This document shows, in pieces, positions 18,190 to 28,191 of a stretch of 64,000 nucleotides of DNA (positions within the stretch are counted from its first letter, which is position 1; every line of letters starts with the position of its first letter). The notes beneath the pieces are model-generated. The model was not told the origin of the DNA. It ran no database searches and saw only the letters and a program-made list of their open reading frames with translations. This DNA comes from Alphaproteobacteria bacterium (GTDB lineage Bacteria > Pseudomonadota > Alphaproteobacteria > Micropepsales > Micropepsaceae). A program made the position numbers and the translations under genes. The stretch covers positions 1-64,000 of the forward strand of contig JAGWMG010000005.1 of assembly GCA_028871795.1 (NCBI GenBank), given 5' to 3'.

Positions 18190-19064
18190 TGGCGATCGTC
18201 TTCGACCGCAGCTTCAAGGCGCCCTATGGCGAGGCGGTGCGGCTCAGTCCCTTGATCCGCCGCGTGCTGGCGAACAATCCCGGACCCTACACCTTCATGG
18301 GAACCGGCACCTACATCGTCGGCGCGCGCGACGTGGCGGTGATCGATCCCGGACCGTTCCTGGCGGAGCATATCGAAGCCTTGCAGCGGGCGCTGGCGGG
18401 CCTGCGCGTGACGCATATCCTCGTCACGCACACCCACGCCGATCATTCCTCCGCCGCCGCTGCGTTGCGCGAATGGAGCGGGGCTGCCACTTACGGCTTC
18501 GGGAGGCATCCCGCGAACGACGAAGACATCGAAGAAGGCGCCGATCGCAATTTTGTTCCCGACGTGGTCCTTAAGGACGGCGACGCGATCGGGACCGGGG
18601 ATATGACCCTCGATTGCCTCCACACGCCGGGGCACCTCTCGAACCATCTGTGCTTCGCGTTGCGCGAGGAACGGGCGCTGTTCGCCGGCGATCACGTCAT
18701 GGGCTGGTCCACCAGCGTGGTGTCGCCGCCGGGCGGCGACATGGGCGACTACATCGCCAGCCTGAAGAAGGTGATGGCGCGGGGCGAGCGTGTGCTCTAT
18801 CCCACCCATGGCGCGCCCATCGAAAATCCCGCGCCGCTGCTCGCGGCGTATCTGGCCCACCGCCTCGAACGCGAGGCGCAGATCGTGGTCTGCCTTCGCG
18901 AAGGCGTTTCGACCATCCCCGGCATCGTGGCGCGGCTTTATGCCGACGTCGATGTGCGCCTGCATCCGGCCGCCGCGCGCAACGTGCTGGCGCATCTCAT
19001 CAAGCTGGAAAAGGATGGACGGGTGACGCAGGACGATCTCACGCGGCGTTACACACTGACCTGA
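18189..19064 (+). CDS. MBL-fold metallohydrolase (LACTB2-like)
   Basis: This 291-residue protein has the metallo-beta-lactamase signature THTHADHS (HxHxDH), further metal ligands in HTPGHLSNHL and FAGDHVMGW, and a PTHGAP histidine. A C-terminal winged-helix segment (RNVLAHLIKLEKDGRVT region) is typical of LACTB2-like hydrolases, some of which are nucleases or thioesterases; the substrate here is unknown. It starts in the TGATG overlap with the small membrane protein. A diverged 58-base copy of its 3' part occurs at 20297-20354, beyond the inserted hydrolase gene. Confidence 0.88.
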   Translation: MAIVFDRSFKAPYGEAVRLSPLIRRVLANNPGPYTFMGTGTYIVGARDVAVIDPGPFLAEHIEALQRALAGLRVTHILVTHTHADHSSAAAALREWSGAATYGFGRHPANDEDIEEGADRNFVPDVVLKDGDAIGTGDMTLDCLHTPGHLSNHLCFALREERALFAGDHVMGWSTSVVSPPGGDMGDYIASLKKVMARGERVLYPTHGAPIENPAPLLAAYLAHRLEREAQIVVCLREGVSTIPGIVARLYADVDVRLHPAAARNVLAHLIKLEKDGRVTQDDLTRRYTLT

Positions 19065-19207
19065 CCGGCGGCTTTGCGCCAATTTGCGGCATAGGAATGT
19101 CTCAAGTCAGCGCCCGGAAGCGGACATTCGTGCGATAGACGAATGCCTGCGCTATATAACGCTGTAAGCAAGGCATTTTATCTGGAAATTTGAAACTGGG
19201 GCGGGTG

Positions 19208-20200
19208 ATGAAGTCCTCGATCTTTGCTCTTTGTGCGGTAATCGCGCTTGGTAGTGGACACGCGTTGGCGGACTCTTGGCAGCCATCTCCGGGTCATGTG
19301 CAAATGCCGATATGGCCGAAAACGGCGCCTGATGCGCGGCCAGTTCCGGGGCCGGAAACCGTGGTGACCACCAGCCACCTCGTCGCCGGACGCCACTATA
19401 CGGCGGTCAAAAACGTCTCGCGGCCGACCATGACGATCTATTCCCCAAATGGGAAGAACACCGGGGCTGCGGTCGTGGTGCTTCCCGGCGGCGGCTTCGG
19501 GTCGCTGGCCATCGACCTCGAAGGCACCGAAGTCTGCGACTGGCTGACATTCAAGGGCATTACCTGTGTCCTATTGAAGTATCGCGTCCCGAGTGAGCCT
19601 TATGATTGGCGATGTGATTGCTACCCCGACGATCTCGTGACATCAACGCGGTCGTTGGAGGATTTGCAAAGAACCATCGGCCTTGTGCGCCTTCACGCCA
19701 AGGAATGGCATATCGACCCGCACAAGATTGGCGTACTGGGATTTTCGGCCGGCGGATACCTCGCGGCGGAAATCAGCACGAAATATCGGCAACGCTTGTA
19801 CGCACCCGTGGACGATGCCGACAAAGAGAGCGCCCGCCCGGATTTTGCCGTGCTTGTCTATCCGGGGCATCTCGCGACCGATAACGACAATCTGAATCCG
19901 AACGTCCCCGTCTCCCCTGAAACACCACCCACATTCTTGGTTCAAGCAGAAAACGACAAACCAGACGGTGTGCAGCAATCACTGGTCTACTACGCTGCAC
20001 TGAAGAAAGTCGGCGTGCCGGTGGAGATGCATCTGTACGCACAAGGCGGGCATGCGTTTGGCTTGCGCCCAACCGCGCTTCCGATCACGCATTGGCCGGT
20101 ACTGGCGGAGAACTGGCTGCACGTCATCGGCATCCTCTCCGGCGACGAGGAGCCGGAAGCTCAGAGTAAGAATATTAAAGAAGCTCCAGAACACCATTAA
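19208..20200 (+). CDS. Secreted alpha/beta hydrolase (BD-FAE/acetyl esterase-like)
   Basis: A signal peptide (IFALCAVIALGSGHALA) is followed by an alpha/beta hydrolase domain. The oxyanion loop reads VVLPGGGFGSLAID, the nucleophile elbow is GFSAGG, and Asp and His occur late (QAENDKPD and GGHAFGL). This pattern resembles xylan or sugar acetyl esterases and related BD-FAE enzymes. The 330-residue protein is complete and G+C is lower than in its neighbours. It is the only gene in a segment flanked by copies of the MBL gene 3' end, and so is probably acquired. The ATG at 19208 is preferred over a TTG at 19190. Confidence 0.83.
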   Translation: MKSSIFALCAVIALGSGHALADSWQPSPGHVQMPIWPKTAPDARPVPGPETVVTTSHLVAGRHYTAVKNVSRPTMTIYSPNGKNTGAAVVVLPGGGFGSLAIDLEGTEVCDWLTFKGITCVLLKYRVPSEPYDWRCDCYPDDLVTSTRSLEDLQRTIGLVRLHAKEWHIDPHKIGVLGFSAGGYLAAEISTKYRQRLYAPVDDADKESARPDFAVLVYPGHLATDNDNLNPNVPVSPETPPTFLVQAENDKPDGVQQSLVYYAALKKVGVPVEMHLYAQGGHAFGLRPTALPITHWPVLAENWLHVIGILSGDEEPEAQSKNIKEAPEHH

Positions 20201-20296
20201 TTGGCGCAGGCCCCCGGTCGCAGAATGTCCGTTCCCGTGGCCTCACAACCGCGACGTTCCTACGTCGCAAAGTGCGCAAAGCGGCCGTTGGCGTGC

Positions 20297-20354
20297 GCCG
20301 CCGCGCGCAACGTGCTGGCCCATCTCGTCAAGCTGGAAAGGGACGGACGGGTGA
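20297..20354 (+). pseudogene. Duplicated 3' fragment of the MBL hydrolase gene
   Basis: These 58 bases match 18969-19026 of the MBL gene with 4 mismatches; three are silent and one changes Ile to Val (AARNVLAHLVKLERDGRV against AARNVLAHLIKLEKDGRV allowing for Lys/Arg differences). The similarity stops on both sides. Together with the intact gene end it forms direct repeats bounding the 1.27-kb segment that carries the hydrolase gene. Confidence 0.85.
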
Positions 20355-20388
20355 AAATCCCGCCTTTATCGGGCGCGCGTTTTTCCCT

Positions 20389-20394
20389 TATATA
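20389..20394 (+). promoter_or_regulatory. TATATA -10 element directly before the amidohydrolase ATG
   Basis: TATATA ends 5 bases before the ATG at 20400, with no Shine-Dalgarno, predicting a leaderless mRNA. No good -35 is visible in the 17-18-base position, so the assignment is tentative. Confidence 0.35.
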
Positions 20395-20399
20395 GCCGG

Positions 20400-21593
20400 A
20401 TGGAACCAGCCGGCGTCCTCGTCCTGCGTCCGTCCCGCGTGTGGAGCGGCGGCGTCGGCCATGAAGGCTGGGCCGTGCGGGTGCGCGGCGAGCGCATCGA
20501 AGCCGTGGGGCCGGACATCGCGGACGCCGGTGCCGAGATCGTCGATCTCAAGGGCGCCACGCTGCTGCCCGGATTGATGGACCTGCACAGCCACCTCTTC
20601 CTGCATCCCTACACGGAAACGCCGTGGGACGATCAGGTGCTGAAGGAGCCCGAGGCCTACCGTGCCATCCGCGCCGTGCGCCACGCCGAGGCGACGCTCA
20701 GCGCCGGCTTCACCACCTTGCGCGATCTGGGAACCGAAGGGGCGGGTTATGCCGACGTGGCGCTGAAGCGCGCCATCGCGGAAGGGCTGGTGGTCGGCCC
20801 GCGCCTGTTCGTGGCGACGCGCGCCATCGTGGCCACCGGCTCCTACGGTCCGGCGCGCGCTGGCTACCGCCCCGATTGCTGTCTGCCGCAAGGCGCCGAG
20901 GAAGCCAGCGGCATCGGCGAAATCGTCCGCGCCGTGCGCCGTCAGGCTAGCCATGGCGCCGATTGGATCAAGGTCTATGCGGATTACCGCGCCGGCCCCG
21001 GCGGCTCGACGGTCGCGACTTTTTCGGAAGACGAGTTGAAGGCGCTGGTCGACACCGCGCATTCGCTGCGCCGTCCGGTGTCCTCGCACGCGGCCTCGGA
21101 CGAAGGTATGCGGCGCTCCGCCAACGCCGGCGTCGACTCGATCGAACACGGCTATGGCGGCACGGCGGCGATCTTCGCGCTGATGGCGAAGAAGGGCATC
21201 GCCTACCTGCCGACGCTGACGGCGGCGGAGGCGATCGGCGAGATGCGCGGCGGGGACGCGCTCGAACGCCTGAGCCAGGCGCAAGCCGCTTTCGCCCATG
21301 CCCGCGCCGAGGGCGTCGTGATCGGCTGCGGCAGCGACGTCGGCGTCTTTGCGCATGGCGACAATCTGCGCGAGCTGATGGGAATGGCGCGCCTGGGCAT
21401 GAGCGCCAGCGAGGTGCTGCTGGCGGCGACCGCGGTCAATGCCGCCATCCTCGACCGGCAAAACGAGCTGGGCGAAATCGGCGAAGGGTTCCTGGCGGAC
21501 CTCGTCGCGGTGGACGGCGATCCTGCGCGGGACCTCGCGGCGCTGAAGAACGTCCGGCTGGTGATGAAAGACGGCGTGCGCGTCGCGCGCTAG
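20400..21593 (+). CDS. Metal-dependent amidohydrolase (prolidase/imidazolonepropionase-like)
   Basis: This 397-residue protein of the amidohydrolase superfamily has the typical N-terminal beta-sandwich start, the metal-binding LMDLHSHLFLHP, a central Lys in HGADWIKVYAD, histidines in VSSHAASDEG and SIEHGYGG, and the catalytic Asp in GCGSDVGVFAHG. The C-terminal GEIGEGFLADLVAVDGDP is also typical. Relatives hydrolyse Xaa-Pro dipeptides or cyclic amides; the substrate is not determined. There is no signal peptide, so it is cytosolic. It was probably the original downstream neighbour of the MBL gene before the hydrolase segment arrived. Confidence 0.88.
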   Translation: MEPAGVLVLRPSRVWSGGVGHEGWAVRVRGERIEAVGPDIADAGAEIVDLKGATLLPGLMDLHSHLFLHPYTETPWDDQVLKEPEAYRAIRAVRHAEATLSAGFTTLRDLGTEGAGYADVALKRAIAEGLVVGPRLFVATRAIVATGSYGPARAGYRPDCCLPQGAEEASGIGEIVRAVRRQASHGADWIKVYADYRAGPGGSTVATFSEDELKALVDTAHSLRRPVSSHAASDEGMRRSANAGVDSIEHGYGGTAAIFALMAKKGIAYLPTLTAAEAIGEMRGGDALERLSQAQAAFAHARAEGVVIGCGSDVGVFAHGDNLRELMGMARLGMSASEVLLAATAVNAAILDRQNELGEIGEGFLADLVAVDGDPARDLAALKNVRLVMKDGVRVAR

Positions 21594-21624
21594 AAATCTC
21601 CGTTGAAAAGGGGCAAACGGCTGC

Positions 21625-22545
21625 ATGGAAATCTACCTCCCCGTCGCACAGCTTCCCGTGAACTGGGTGGCGCTCCTGGGCCTCGGCCTGGCGGTCGGCT
21701 TTCTCTCCGGGATGCTCGGCGTCAGCGGCGGCTTCGTCACCACGCCGCTCCTCATCTTCTACGGCATTCCGTCCGGCGTCGCGGTGGCGAGCCAGGCAAG
21801 CCCCGTCGCCGCGGCGTCGCTGGTGGGCGCGCTGAGGCAGGGCGGGCGCAAGTCCGTGGACTACAAGATGGGGTCCTGGCTTCTGCTCGGCGGGCTGGCC
21901 GGTTCGGCTCTCGGCGTCTACATCTTCCGCGTTCTGCAACAGAGCGGCCAGATCGATTTCGTCATCAAGATAAGCTACCTGCTGCTCCTGGGCACGGTGG
22001 GCGGCTTGATGCTGAACGAGAGCCTGCGAGCCCTTCTCGCCGCCCGCAAAGGACAGCCCGCCGACGTCCACAAGCCGGGGCAGCACACCTGGATTCACAG
22101 TCTGCCCTTCAAGCAGCGCTTTTACCGCTCGAAATTGTACATCAGCGTGATTCCGGTGATCGTGCTCGGCTTCCTGGTCGGCGTGATGACCGCGATCCTG
22201 GGCACGGGCGGCGCCTTTATTCTGATCCCCGCCAAGGTCTACCTGCTGCGCATGCGGACGAACATGGCGATCGGCACCTCGCAATTCCAGATGTTCATCG
22301 TCGCTTCGATGGCGACCTTGCTTCATGCCGAGATCGACCACACGGTGGACATCGTTCTCTCCTTCCTGCTGGTGCTGGGCGGCGTGGTGGGGGCGCAATT
22401 CGGCGTCGGCGCCGGCGCCAGGATGAAAGGCGAAGAGCTGCGCACGCTGCTGGCGCTCCTGATCGTGGGGATCGCGATCCGGCTTCTGATGGGACTGGTG
22501 CTGACCCCGTCCGACATCTACTCGGTCGTCACCGATCTGCGCTAG
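21625..22545 (+). CDS. TSUP family permease (TauE/SafE-like)
   Basis: This is a 306-residue integral membrane protein with about eight helices. The first half contains GLAVGFLSGMLGVSGGFVTT and the second half LVGVMTAILGTGGAFILIPA, the duplicated G-x-GGG-x-x-x-P motif of TauE/SafE transporters, which move sulfite, sulfonates or other organic anions. It lies 31 bases after the amidohydrolase and is probably cotranscribed, possibly exporting or importing a related product. Substrate is not determined. Confidence 0.88.
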   Translation: MEIYLPVAQLPVNWVALLGLGLAVGFLSGMLGVSGGFVTTPLLIFYGIPSGVAVASQASPVAAASLVGALRQGGRKSVDYKMGSWLLLGGLAGSALGVYIFRVLQQSGQIDFVIKISYLLLLGTVGGLMLNESLRALLAARKGQPADVHKPGQHTWIHSLPFKQRFYRSKLYISVIPVIVLGFLVGVMTAILGTGGAFILIPAKVYLLRMRTNMAIGTSQFQMFIVASMATLLHAEIDHTVDIVLSFLLVLGGVVGAQFGVGAGARMKGEELRTLLALLIVGIAIRLLMGLVLTPSDIYSVVTDLR

Positions 22546-22561
22546 GGGGCGCAGCGGACGC

Positions 22562-23344
22562 TTACATCTTCATCCTGGGCAGGAAGTCGCGGATGAGTTC
22601 GGCGTTGCGGCCCAAGTCGGAGGTGCCGACGCGGCTCTTGGCGCGGATGTCGATGCGCACGCCCCAGCTGCCGGCCGGACGGATGCGGATCACGATGTCC
22701 GAGACCACGCCGAACCACGGGCTGGCGTCGGTGGCTTCGATGCGCCCTTCCTTGAAATCGAAGGCCGCCACCTTCCAGTCGAAGGCGTTGACCGTGTTGA
22801 GCGCCCGCCAGAACATCTTGGCGTAGAATTCCTTCTCGGTGAAATTCCCCCTCAGCCGCTCGACCGGCTTGATGTCGATATAGGCATATTTCTGCGCCAG
22901 CGCCGTCGTCATGCGTTCGCCGCCGAAACTCACGACGGTCGGTCCGTCGTAGGCGGGCGGATTGGGAGCGCCTTTGCGCCAGGCCAGCAGGGTGTGGAAT
23001 TGCGGCGCGTCGCCGATGTCGGTGGAAATGTCGTGGATCGGTGGCCGCGAATAGGACAGCCACAGATTATCCGCGGGAATGCCCGTCAGCAGCGCCGATC
23101 CGATCAGCCCGACGCTCCCCAGCCGCCAGCCCAGGCTGTCGTTCGCCGCCAGGGCGCGGGCGATCCAGGCGAGGGCGCAGCCGAGCGCGGCGACGCCGAC
23201 GGCGACGCCCGGAATCAGCAGCTTGATGCCGCGGGCGTAGTCCCAGTAGCCCAGCCGCGTGCCGAACGCCGCCGCCAGCGCCACGGCGAGGCCCAGCAGA
23301 AAACCGCCGAACGCGATCTTCGCGAGGATGGGCTGATAACGCAT
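22562..23344 (-). CDS. DUF1499 domain membrane protein
   Basis: The 260-residue protein has three or four N-terminal hydrophobic segments (KIAFGGFLLGLAVALAAAFG, then IKLLIPGVAVGVAALGCALA and LGSVGLIGSALLTG) and a C-terminal soluble DUF1499 domain that begins PPIHDISTDIGDAPQF, contains GRIEATDASPWFGVVSDIVI and ends with an RIDIRAKSRVGTSDLG segment. The function of DUF1499 is unknown. It follows the acyl-CoA ligase by 12 bases in the same direction and has GGGGGAAC before the ATG. Confidence 0.85.
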   Translation of the reverse strand: MRYQPILAKIAFGGFLLGLAVALAAAFGTRLGYWDYARGIKLLIPGVAVGVAALGCALAWIARALAANDSLGWRLGSVGLIGSALLTGIPADNLWLSYSRPPIHDISTDIGDAPQFHTLLAWRKGAPNPPAYDGPTVVSFGGERMTTALAQKYAYIDIKPVERLRGNFTEKEFYAKMFWRALNTVNAFDWKVAAFDFKEGRIEATDASPWFGVVSDIVIRIRPAGSWGVRIDIRAKSRVGTSDLGRNAELIRDFLPRMKM

Positions 23345-23356
23345 GTTCCCCCGGTC

Positions 23357-24997
<1,641 letters not shown>

Positions 24998-25383
24998 GTG
25001 CGTTTTCCCTTGTCCCTCGTCCGCGCGGCGCCAGCCGCCGAAACGCGCGCGACATTATTATTATTCCCGGCTCACCGTCGATGTCTGGGAACCCGCTTGT
25101 TATCTCGATTATCGGAACGACCAGGAGCGCTGTCCGGGGGCGTGCTGGCCAAGCTGCTCGATTGGACCGTCGCGGCCGAGAATTTGGCCAAGGAAAACCG
25201 CCCGGCCCGCGGCGCTGTGGAATAACCTACTAATGGAATAGGAGAAGACTAGGACACACCCTTTGTCCCTCCCAAGCGTAGTGTTTTTTGTGCGCCGTTG
25301 GCCGCATTTCGTGAATCAGTAAGCGGCGGAAATCCTTGAAATACTGTATTATTTTTAGAATTAGAAAAATTTTGAAAAATGTC
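24998..25383. other. Intergenic region upstream of the acyl-CoA ligase
   Basis: No complete gene is supported in these 386 bases. A short frame at 25142-25225 (GTG start, VLAKLLDWTVAAENLAKENR and four more residue types to a TAA) looks protein-like and could be a tiny gene or the remnant C-terminus of a lost one. From about 25230 the sequence becomes A+T-rich and leads into the MerR promoter. Confidence 0.4.
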
Positions 25384-25413
25384 TTGACCTTGACCTCTAC
25401 GTCAACCTAGTAT
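25384..25413 (+). promoter_or_regulatory. MerR-type promoter and operator dyad
   Basis: TTGACC (25384-25389) and TAGTAT (25408-25413) are spaced 18 bases apart, and the spacer is filled by the dyad TTGACCTCTACGTCAA (25390-25405; TTGAC-N6-GTCAA). An over-long spacer occupied by a palindrome is the hallmark of MerR-family control, so the regulator gene just downstream probably acts here. Confidence 0.65.
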
Positions 25414-25505
25414 TTTGCGTTGAGAAATTGTCAGGGAACGGGCCTCAGGTCCTAGAACCGGCAAACCGGCACACTGTGGCCCCAGCAGGAGCGATGCAGG
25501 GTACC

Positions 25506-25919
25506 ATGAGCCGCACTTTCACGATCCGCCAGCTTACCAAGGAATTTTCCGTCACCGCGCGCACGTTGCGCTTCTACGAAGACGAAGGCCTGATCGCCCC
25601 CGAGCGGCGCGGCCAGACGCGCATTTATTCGGTGCGCGACCGCGCCCGGATCGTCCTGATCCTGCACGGGCGGCGTTTGGGCTTTTCGCTGGCCGAAATC
25701 CGCGAGTATCTCGGTCTCTACGACCGCAACTTCAGCGTCAGGCAGCTCACGCACGCACGGCGCAAGTTCGAGGAGCGGATCGCGGCCTTCGAACGCCAGA
25801 AGCGCGACATCGACACGGCCATCGGCGAACTCAAGCGCAGCATCGAGGAAGTCGACGAACGGCTGTCCGGCCATTCGCAGATGGCCATGGCGCCGCTTGA
25901 AGCCATTGCCGCGGAGTAG
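25506..25919 (+). CDS. MerR-family transcriptional regulator (LiuR-like)
   Basis: This 137-residue protein has the winged HTH FTIRQLTKEFSVTARTLRFY and YEDEGLIAPERRGQTRIYS, followed by a long coiled coil (RRKFEERIAAFERQKRDIDT, then AIGELKRSIEEVDERLSG) for dimerisation and a short tail without an obvious metal-binding cysteine cluster. It resembles the LiuR-type MerR proteins that control branched-chain amino acid and fatty acid catabolism. The palindromic promoter 90-120 bases upstream suggests autoregulation and possibly control of the divergent acyl-CoA ligase. The effector is not known. Confidence 0.87.
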   Translation: MSRTFTIRQLTKEFSVTARTLRFYEDEGLIAPERRGQTRIYSVRDRARIVLILHGRRLGFSLAEIREYLGLYDRNFSVRQLTHARRKFEERIAAFERQKRDIDTAIGELKRSIEEVDERLSGHSQMAMAPLEAIAAE

Positions 25920-25976
25920 GTCGCGGGCAGCCGGGCAGGTGTGCTAATCTCCCCGCGCCAGACGGGGGGATGCGAC

Positions 25977-26954
25977 ATGCCGAAGACGGTATTTGCCTTT
26001 ATCGCGGGCGCGGCGCTGATGAGCGCGCCCGTTCTTGCTGACGACAGTTCGGCGGCGTTGAGCGCGGGCGGCATCGTCTTCACCAAGAGCACGCCGGTGC
26101 GCATGGCGGCGGAGGATCTTTACGTCAGCCCGGCGGCCGTGCGCATCCGCTTCGAATTCGTCAACGACACCGCCAACGACGTCGACACCATCGTCGCCTT
26201 CCCGCTGCCCGACATCGACACCGCCGAGTTCTGGGGCAGTGGCATCGGCACCGTCACCGCCGATCCGGTGAACTTCGTGGGCTTCAAGGCGGTGGTCGAC
26301 GGCAAGCCGGTCGCCTTCACCATGGAGCAGCGCGCCTTTCTCAAGGACAAGGACGTGACCTCGCTCGTCGCCTCAGCCGGGCTGCAGATCAATCCGGCCG
26401 CCGGCGATGGCTACAACAAGCTGGAAACGCTGTCGTCTGACGCACGCAGGCGCCTGATCGCCGCCGGCGTGGCGCAGGGCGACGTCAACGAATTCGTGCC
26501 GCAATGGACGGTGCGCACGAAATTCTATTGGCCACAGCGTTTTCCGGCGCACAAGACCGTCGTCATCGAACATTCCTACCAGCCGGTGACGGGGCAATCC
26601 TTCTTCAACAAGAGCGATCTGACGAACAAGTTGGAGGCGCAGTTCGTGCGCGCCTCCTGCATCGATCCGCCGACCAAGGCGAAGATCGTCGCCATGTCGG
26701 AGGCGCGCAGGAAGGCGAACCCCGATATGAGCGGCTACCTCAACGCCTATCACACGGATTACATCTTGAAGACGGCGAACAACTGGAACGGACCCATCGG
26801 GAAATTCCACCTTACCCTCGACAAGCTGAAGCCGGAGAACGTGCTGTCACTGTGCTGGGACGGGGCGCTGAAGAAGACCGGGCCGACGACCTTCGAGGCC
26901 GTGCGCACCAACTACGCCCCCGCACACGACATCCATCTGCTGGTGCTTGAGTAG
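25977..26954 (+). CDS. DUF4424 family secreted protein
   Basis: A signal peptide (VFAFIAGAALMSAPVLA) precedes a 305-residue mature domain beginning SAALSAGGIVFTKSTPVRMA, with a later VRIRFEFVNDTANDVDTIVA strand pair and FPLPDID. This matches the DUF4424 family of periplasmic proteins, whose function is unknown. It contains two or three cysteines (ASCIDPP; LSLCWDG), likely a disulfide. The ATG at 25977 follows GGGGGGATGCGAC. It is downstream of merR in the same orientation with 57 bases between. Confidence 0.85.
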   Translation: MPKTVFAFIAGAALMSAPVLADDSSAALSAGGIVFTKSTPVRMAAEDLYVSPAAVRIRFEFVNDTANDVDTIVAFPLPDIDTAEFWGSGIGTVTADPVNFVGFKAVVDGKPVAFTMEQRAFLKDKDVTSLVASAGLQINPAAGDGYNKLETLSSDARRRLIAAGVAQGDVNEFVPQWTVRTKFYWPQRFPAHKTVVIEHSYQPVTGQSFFNKSDLTNKLEAQFVRASCIDPPTKAKIVAMSEARRKANPDMSGYLNAYHTDYILKTANNWNGPIGKFHLTLDKLKPENVLSLCWDGALKKTGPTTFEAVRTNYAPAHDIHLLVLE

Positions 26955-26956
26955 AC

Positions 26957-27061
26957 TTAGCGGCCGAGAAGCCAGTTCCAGATGCGATGCAGCCAGCCGC
27001 CATGGGCGGCGCGCGTGGCGCCTTCCGTGGCATGTCCGCTGTAAACAAGATGTCCCAGCAT
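26957..27061 (-). CDS. Possible small protein, 34 aa
   Basis: From an ATG at 27061, preceded by AAGGACGCGAGCGGG, a 34-codon frame encodes MLGHLVYSGHATEGATRAAH and then GGWLHRIWNWLLGR. The C-terminal segment is an amphipathic Trp/Leu/Arg helix typical of membrane-associated small proteins. It is convergent with the DUF4424 gene, its stop lying 3 bases beyond. Support is limited to composition and the plausible ribosome-binding site. Confidence 0.35.
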   Translation of the reverse strand: MLGHLVYSGHATEGATRAAHGGWLHRIWNWLLGR

Positions 27062-27184
27062 CCCGCTCGCGTCCTTCAAAACGTGTACGGATTATACGCC
27101 GATTTCCGCCGGCGACAATCCGTCTACGGAGAGTTGCCCGCAATGGTTAATGGCGCGTTAAAAGTCGCGATGAACGGCGGCGCT

Positions 27185-27430
27185 TTACAGCATGCTCTCG
27201 ACGATCCTGTCGCGCCAGGAATGGAGCATCCCGCGCACGCAGGCGGTCGAAGACATCTGGCTCGTTCCCATCCGCGCCAGCGGTTCGACGATGGCCGTCG
27301 GGCCGGGAGAGCGGCGCGCCTGTTCCACGGCCAGCGCGCGGCAGGGATCAACCTGGCCATAGGCGATGTAGAGTCCGGCCAACGTACCCACCACCAGCAG
27401 GATCGGTAGCATCACCAGGAAGCGGATCAT
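27185..27430 (-). CDS. Small membrane-anchored or secreted protein, 81 aa
   Basis: The N-terminus MIRFLVMLPILLVVGTLAGL is a signal anchor or uncleaved signal. The rest is soluble with two cysteines (VDPCRALAVEQARR and SSTACVRGMLHSWRDRIVES) that may form a disulfide. It follows the lipoprotein gene by 12 bases in the same direction, and GGAG lies at a suitable distance before the ATG. The function is unknown. Confidence 0.55.
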   Translation of the reverse strand: MIRFLVMLPILLVVGTLAGLYIAYGQVDPCRALAVEQARRSPGPTAIVEPLARMGTSQMSSTACVRGMLHSWRDRIVESML

Positions 27431-27442
27431 CGCCGGCTCCGT

Positions 27443-27763
27443 TCAGTAGCTGTGCCCGCCGGGATTGTTGTCCGGGATCGGGTTTGCGGAAGGATTGTGC
27501 GTGAGGTTGGTGCGGCAGGTGGTGAAGCCGCTGGCCCAGCCGGCGCGATAGTTCCTGTCGCTGGCGTAGGAGCTTTCGTCGCGCACCTGGTCGTGGCTGT
27601 AATTGGTGTCCTGGTTGGTGGCCGAGGCGCAGCCGTCGCTGTAGCCGGCCTTGAAGCCGGGCGTGTTCTTGGCGGCGCGGTCGTGCGCGCTCGGGAACAA
27701 GATGCCGCAACCGGCGAGCGTGAACACGGCGGCGGCGAGGGCGGTGCGGAAGGCGGTTGTCAT
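27443..27763 (-). CDS. Small lipoprotein with GYxxGC/GWxxG repeats, 106 aa
   Basis: The leader FRTALAAAVFTLAGCG ends in a lipobox (LAGC), so the protein is lipid-anchored. The mature part has two similar units, FKAGYSDGCASATNQDTNYS and YRAGWASGFTTCRTNLTHNP, each an aromatic-Gly-x-x-G-Cys pattern known from small alphaproteobacterial envelope lipoproteins. The ATG at 27763 is preferred over a TTG three codons upstream. It forms an operon with the downstream 81-aa gene. Confidence 0.65.
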   Translation of the reverse strand: MTTAFRTALAAAVFTLAGCGILFPSAHDRAAKNTPGFKAGYSDGCASATNQDTNYSHDQVRDESSYASDRNYRAGWASGFTTCRTNLTHNPSANPIPDNNPGGHSY

Positions 27764-27827
27764 CGCCGCCAAGCTAGCATTTCGCTCCCGCCTGCAACAG
27801 ACGAGGCGGACATGGAAGGAAGCGAAG

Positions 27828-27863
27828 GGCGAATGGAACGGAGTTCCCTGTTCGCTATTCGCC
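27828..27863. repeat. Dispersed GCGAAT inverted repeat, copy 1
   Basis: GGCGAAT at 27828 and ATTCGCC ending at 27863 form a stem with a 22-base loop. Related GCGAATAG/CTATTCGC elements occur at 34618-34646 and 39968-40022. They are probably members of one dispersed palindrome family. Confidence 0.5.
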
Positions 27864-28191
27864 GGTTTCTTTTTCCGGGGTGCTGCGGCCGCGCTCTTTT
27901 CCCCGGCCCCGGCGGACGTCGAATCTGCGGCTGCGGAGGCCGTTTGAGTAAAAAATAAAGATTAAAATCCCACAACTTGTATAATCGATAGCGGGGTGGC
28001 AAAAAAACCATATTTTTCCTTATCCCAGCCAGTCCTATGATATTTTATCCGAGCTAACACACCGTCTCGTAAAGATAATTCGCGTCATACGCCTATTTCA
28101 GGTTGCTGCTTATCCAGCCCCATGAGAATCATAGGATAATGTTCCTTCACGAGCCGGACTGGTTTCCGGCCATCGCAGGGAGGGCTTTCCG
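27864..28191. other. A+T-rich intergenic region upstream of the DnaA-domain gene
   Basis: This region between divergent genes is unusually A+T-rich for the window. It contains a good extended -10 (TTGTATAAT near 27976) and two related blocks, CCTATGATATTTTATCC near 28035 and TCATAGGATAATG near 28130, that could be regulator sites. No coding frame is supported. Confidence 0.45.

Noticed and set aside
19090..19140. Sequence after the MBL gene as a second repeat pair with 20221-20296
   Set aside because: Only short words such as AATGTC and AAGCGG are shared; not enough for an alignment.
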